Source: Chloroflexota bacterium (GTDB taxonomy: Bacteria; Chloroflexota; Dehalococcoidia; SZUA-161; SpSt-899). From it: a stretch of 14,018 nucleotides of DNA. The notes under the pieces are model-generated. The model had not been told where the DNA came from, did not search any database, and saw only the letters and a program-made list of their open reading frames with translations. The stretch lies in assembly GCA_018725425.1 (NCBI GenBank), contig QLUL01000013.1, positions 1 to 14,018 of the forward strand. The letters run 5' to 3'. The position numbers were made by a program, and so were the translations under genes. Positions 13,383 through 14,018 of this stretch are shown here, piece by piece (position 1 is the stretch's first letter; each line of letters begins with the position of its first letter).

Positions 13383-13404
13383 GTGGAAATGTGACAATGT
13401 CAAA

Positions 13405-13662
13405 CTAAACATCGGTGATCTTGTAGACCTTATCGCCGCGCCTGACTCGGTCTGGTACCTTAATGCCAACAGAGTCTCCTGGCTTCCCTTCTAGCACATT
13501 TGCGTTGTCAATCTGCAAGGACTCGACCACCAGCTCAAGATCGGTGGTGCGCCCCTCGATATGGAGCTTATCCCCTACCTTGATAGGGGTGGTAAGATCG
13601 ATCCCCGCAACTACCGGCCTGGCAAAAAAGGTGCTAACCATGCCGACTTCTACTTCTCCCAT
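13405..13662 (-). CDS. Translation elongation factor-like (EF-Tu domain II-like) small protein
   Basis: An 85-residue protein with the beta-barrel pattern of EF-Tu/IF2 domain II: GEVEVGMVSTFF, the IKVGDKLHIEGRTTDLE segment, VESLQIDNANV and PGDSVGIKVPDRVRRGDKVYKI. There is no GTPase domain, so it cannot be a complete elongation factor. Small proteins of this kind are annotated as translation elongation factor-like and are also seen as C-terminal parts of U32-family proteins; the function is unknown to me. An upstream ATG at 13686 would add 8 residues, but the ATG at 13662 is preferred, with AAGGAGG 8 nt before it. It faces ecfT (convergent) and is probably unrelated to the flavin genes. Confidence 0.75.
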   Translation of the reverse strand: MGEVEVGMVSTFFARPVVAGIDLTTPIKVGDKLHIEGRTTDLELVVESLQIDNANVLEGKPGDSVGIKVPDRVRRGDKVYKITDV

Positions 13663-13872
13663 CACTGGTTCCTCCTTATAAGTCATCTCTCCTTGTAGGA
13701 TAGTCTAGCATTGTAACTATTCAGCCTGCTTGCATGTTACTTGACATGAACCTGAGATATGTGTTAGGATAATTATACCATGAATCGAGCCCTATTGCAG
13801 CTATTATCACAAGAGGAAGTGATTGAACACCGATTTTCACAGATAGTATAATGGCCAAAGAGCCACCTCAAG
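13663..13872. other. Non-coding stretch between the minus-strand small gene and the right-edge frame
   Basis: No gene supported. It contains TTGACA (13741-13746) with TAGGAT (13765-13770) 18 bp on, a + strand promoter-like pair, followed by an ATG at 13780 opening only 23 codons, and a minus-strand TATAAT (13777-13772). The 23-codon frame ends in TAATG at 13849-13853, where a second short frame of 43 codons begins (13851-13982). Neither has a visible family or a Shine-Dalgarno site. Confidence 0.3.
13772..13777 (-). promoter_or_regulatory. Possible -10 box for the minus-strand small gene
   Basis: The minus strand reads TATAAT here, about 110 nt upstream of the preferred start at 13662. The expected -35 region (13795-13800 read as CTGCAA) is poor, so this is only a candidate. 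Confidence 0.25.
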
Positions 13873-14018
13873 TCAAGCTGTCCAGACGATTTCTACAGTC
13901 CGGTTACCTAACCAGGGAACTACAATCGGATTTCTCAGCTTTTCTACTCCCATCAAGATCGGTGTGTGAGATCTCTTTCTGATTTTTATGATAAACTTCT
14001 CGCCGTCATAAACCACTT
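13873..14018 (-). CDS. Possible 3' end of a hypothetical gene running off the window
   Basis: One minus-strand frame is open from the right edge (first full codon at 14016) to a TGA at 13873-13875, giving 47 residues with a mixed charged/hydrophobic look, for example VVYDGEKFIIKIRKR and NPIVVPWLGNRTVEIVW. I do not recognise the family. A stretch of this length without a stop is not rare by chance, so this is tentative. The + strand in the same place holds only very short frames. Confidence 0.35.
   Translation of the reverse strand, partial: VVYDGEKFIIKIRKRSHTPILMGVEKLRNPIVVPWLGNRTVEIVWTA

Noticed and set aside
13240..13494. 84-codon + strand reading frame
   Set aside because: It is the palindromic repeat element read in frame and runs into the antisense of the minus-strand small gene; no ribosome-binding site or family resemblance.

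Overview
The window is a bacterial flavin and electron-transfer island of ordinary gene density, nearly all on the + strand. The host is probably an uncultured anaerobic bacterium. The ribE-ribBA-ribH order, the Rnf-like genes, the lipoprotein signal and the palindromic repeat families would fit a Chloroflexota/Dehalococcoidia-like or related lineage, but the sequence alone does not fix the taxon.

Layout. (1) 8-2717: riboflavin biosynthesis, with riboflavin synthase (ribE), a DHBP synthase/GTP cyclohydrolase II fusion (ribBA) and lumazine synthase (ribH); ribD would lie just upstream of the window. (2) 2889-4568: an ApbE-type FAD:protein FMN transferase and a small Gx-family membrane protein whose superfamily contains ECF-transporter S components. 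(3) 4565-9414: an Rnf-like membrane complex, rnfC, a fused rnfD-rnfG-FMN_bind gene, rnfE, rnfA and a NusG-domain-II protein. (4) 9587-10360: a predicted lipoprotein with two FMN-binding domains and its own promoter-like sequence. (5) 10579-13110: two ECF ATPases and an EcfT transmembrane protein, in visibly more AT-rich DNA. (6) 13405-13662, minus strand: a small elongation-factor-domain-like protein, followed by a poorly coding right edge.

How the genes may work together (inference). The rib genes make FMN/FAD precursors. ApbE attaches FMN to Thr residues of extracytoplasmic [S/T]GAT motifs and RnfD-type motifs, of which this window encodes five predicted sites (RnfD T245, RnfG T451 and T555 in the fusion; T116 and T238 in the lipoprotein). 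ECF machinery could move flavin across the membrane, as in flavin-based extracellular electron transfer of Listeria. The Rnf-like complex and the lipoprotein would form the redox chain.

The most unusual point is that this Rnf-like complex departs from textbook Rnf. No rnfB is present, and both RnfA and RnfE contain no cysteine at all, so the intramembrane [2Fe-2S] cluster that the two subunits normally share cannot form in the known way. RnfC keeps both [4Fe-4S] motifs and the flavin sites are multiplied. This suggests a flavin-rich Rnf variant that may run from NADH to an extracytoplasmic acceptor and not from ferredoxin.

Non-coding structure includes two copies of a palindrome sharing one core on either side of the lipoprotein gene, a 35-bp duplication of the rnfA translation start, two copies of a GTCATTGCGAGCGAAGCG repeat near the two ends, and a strong hairpin after the lipoprotein gene.
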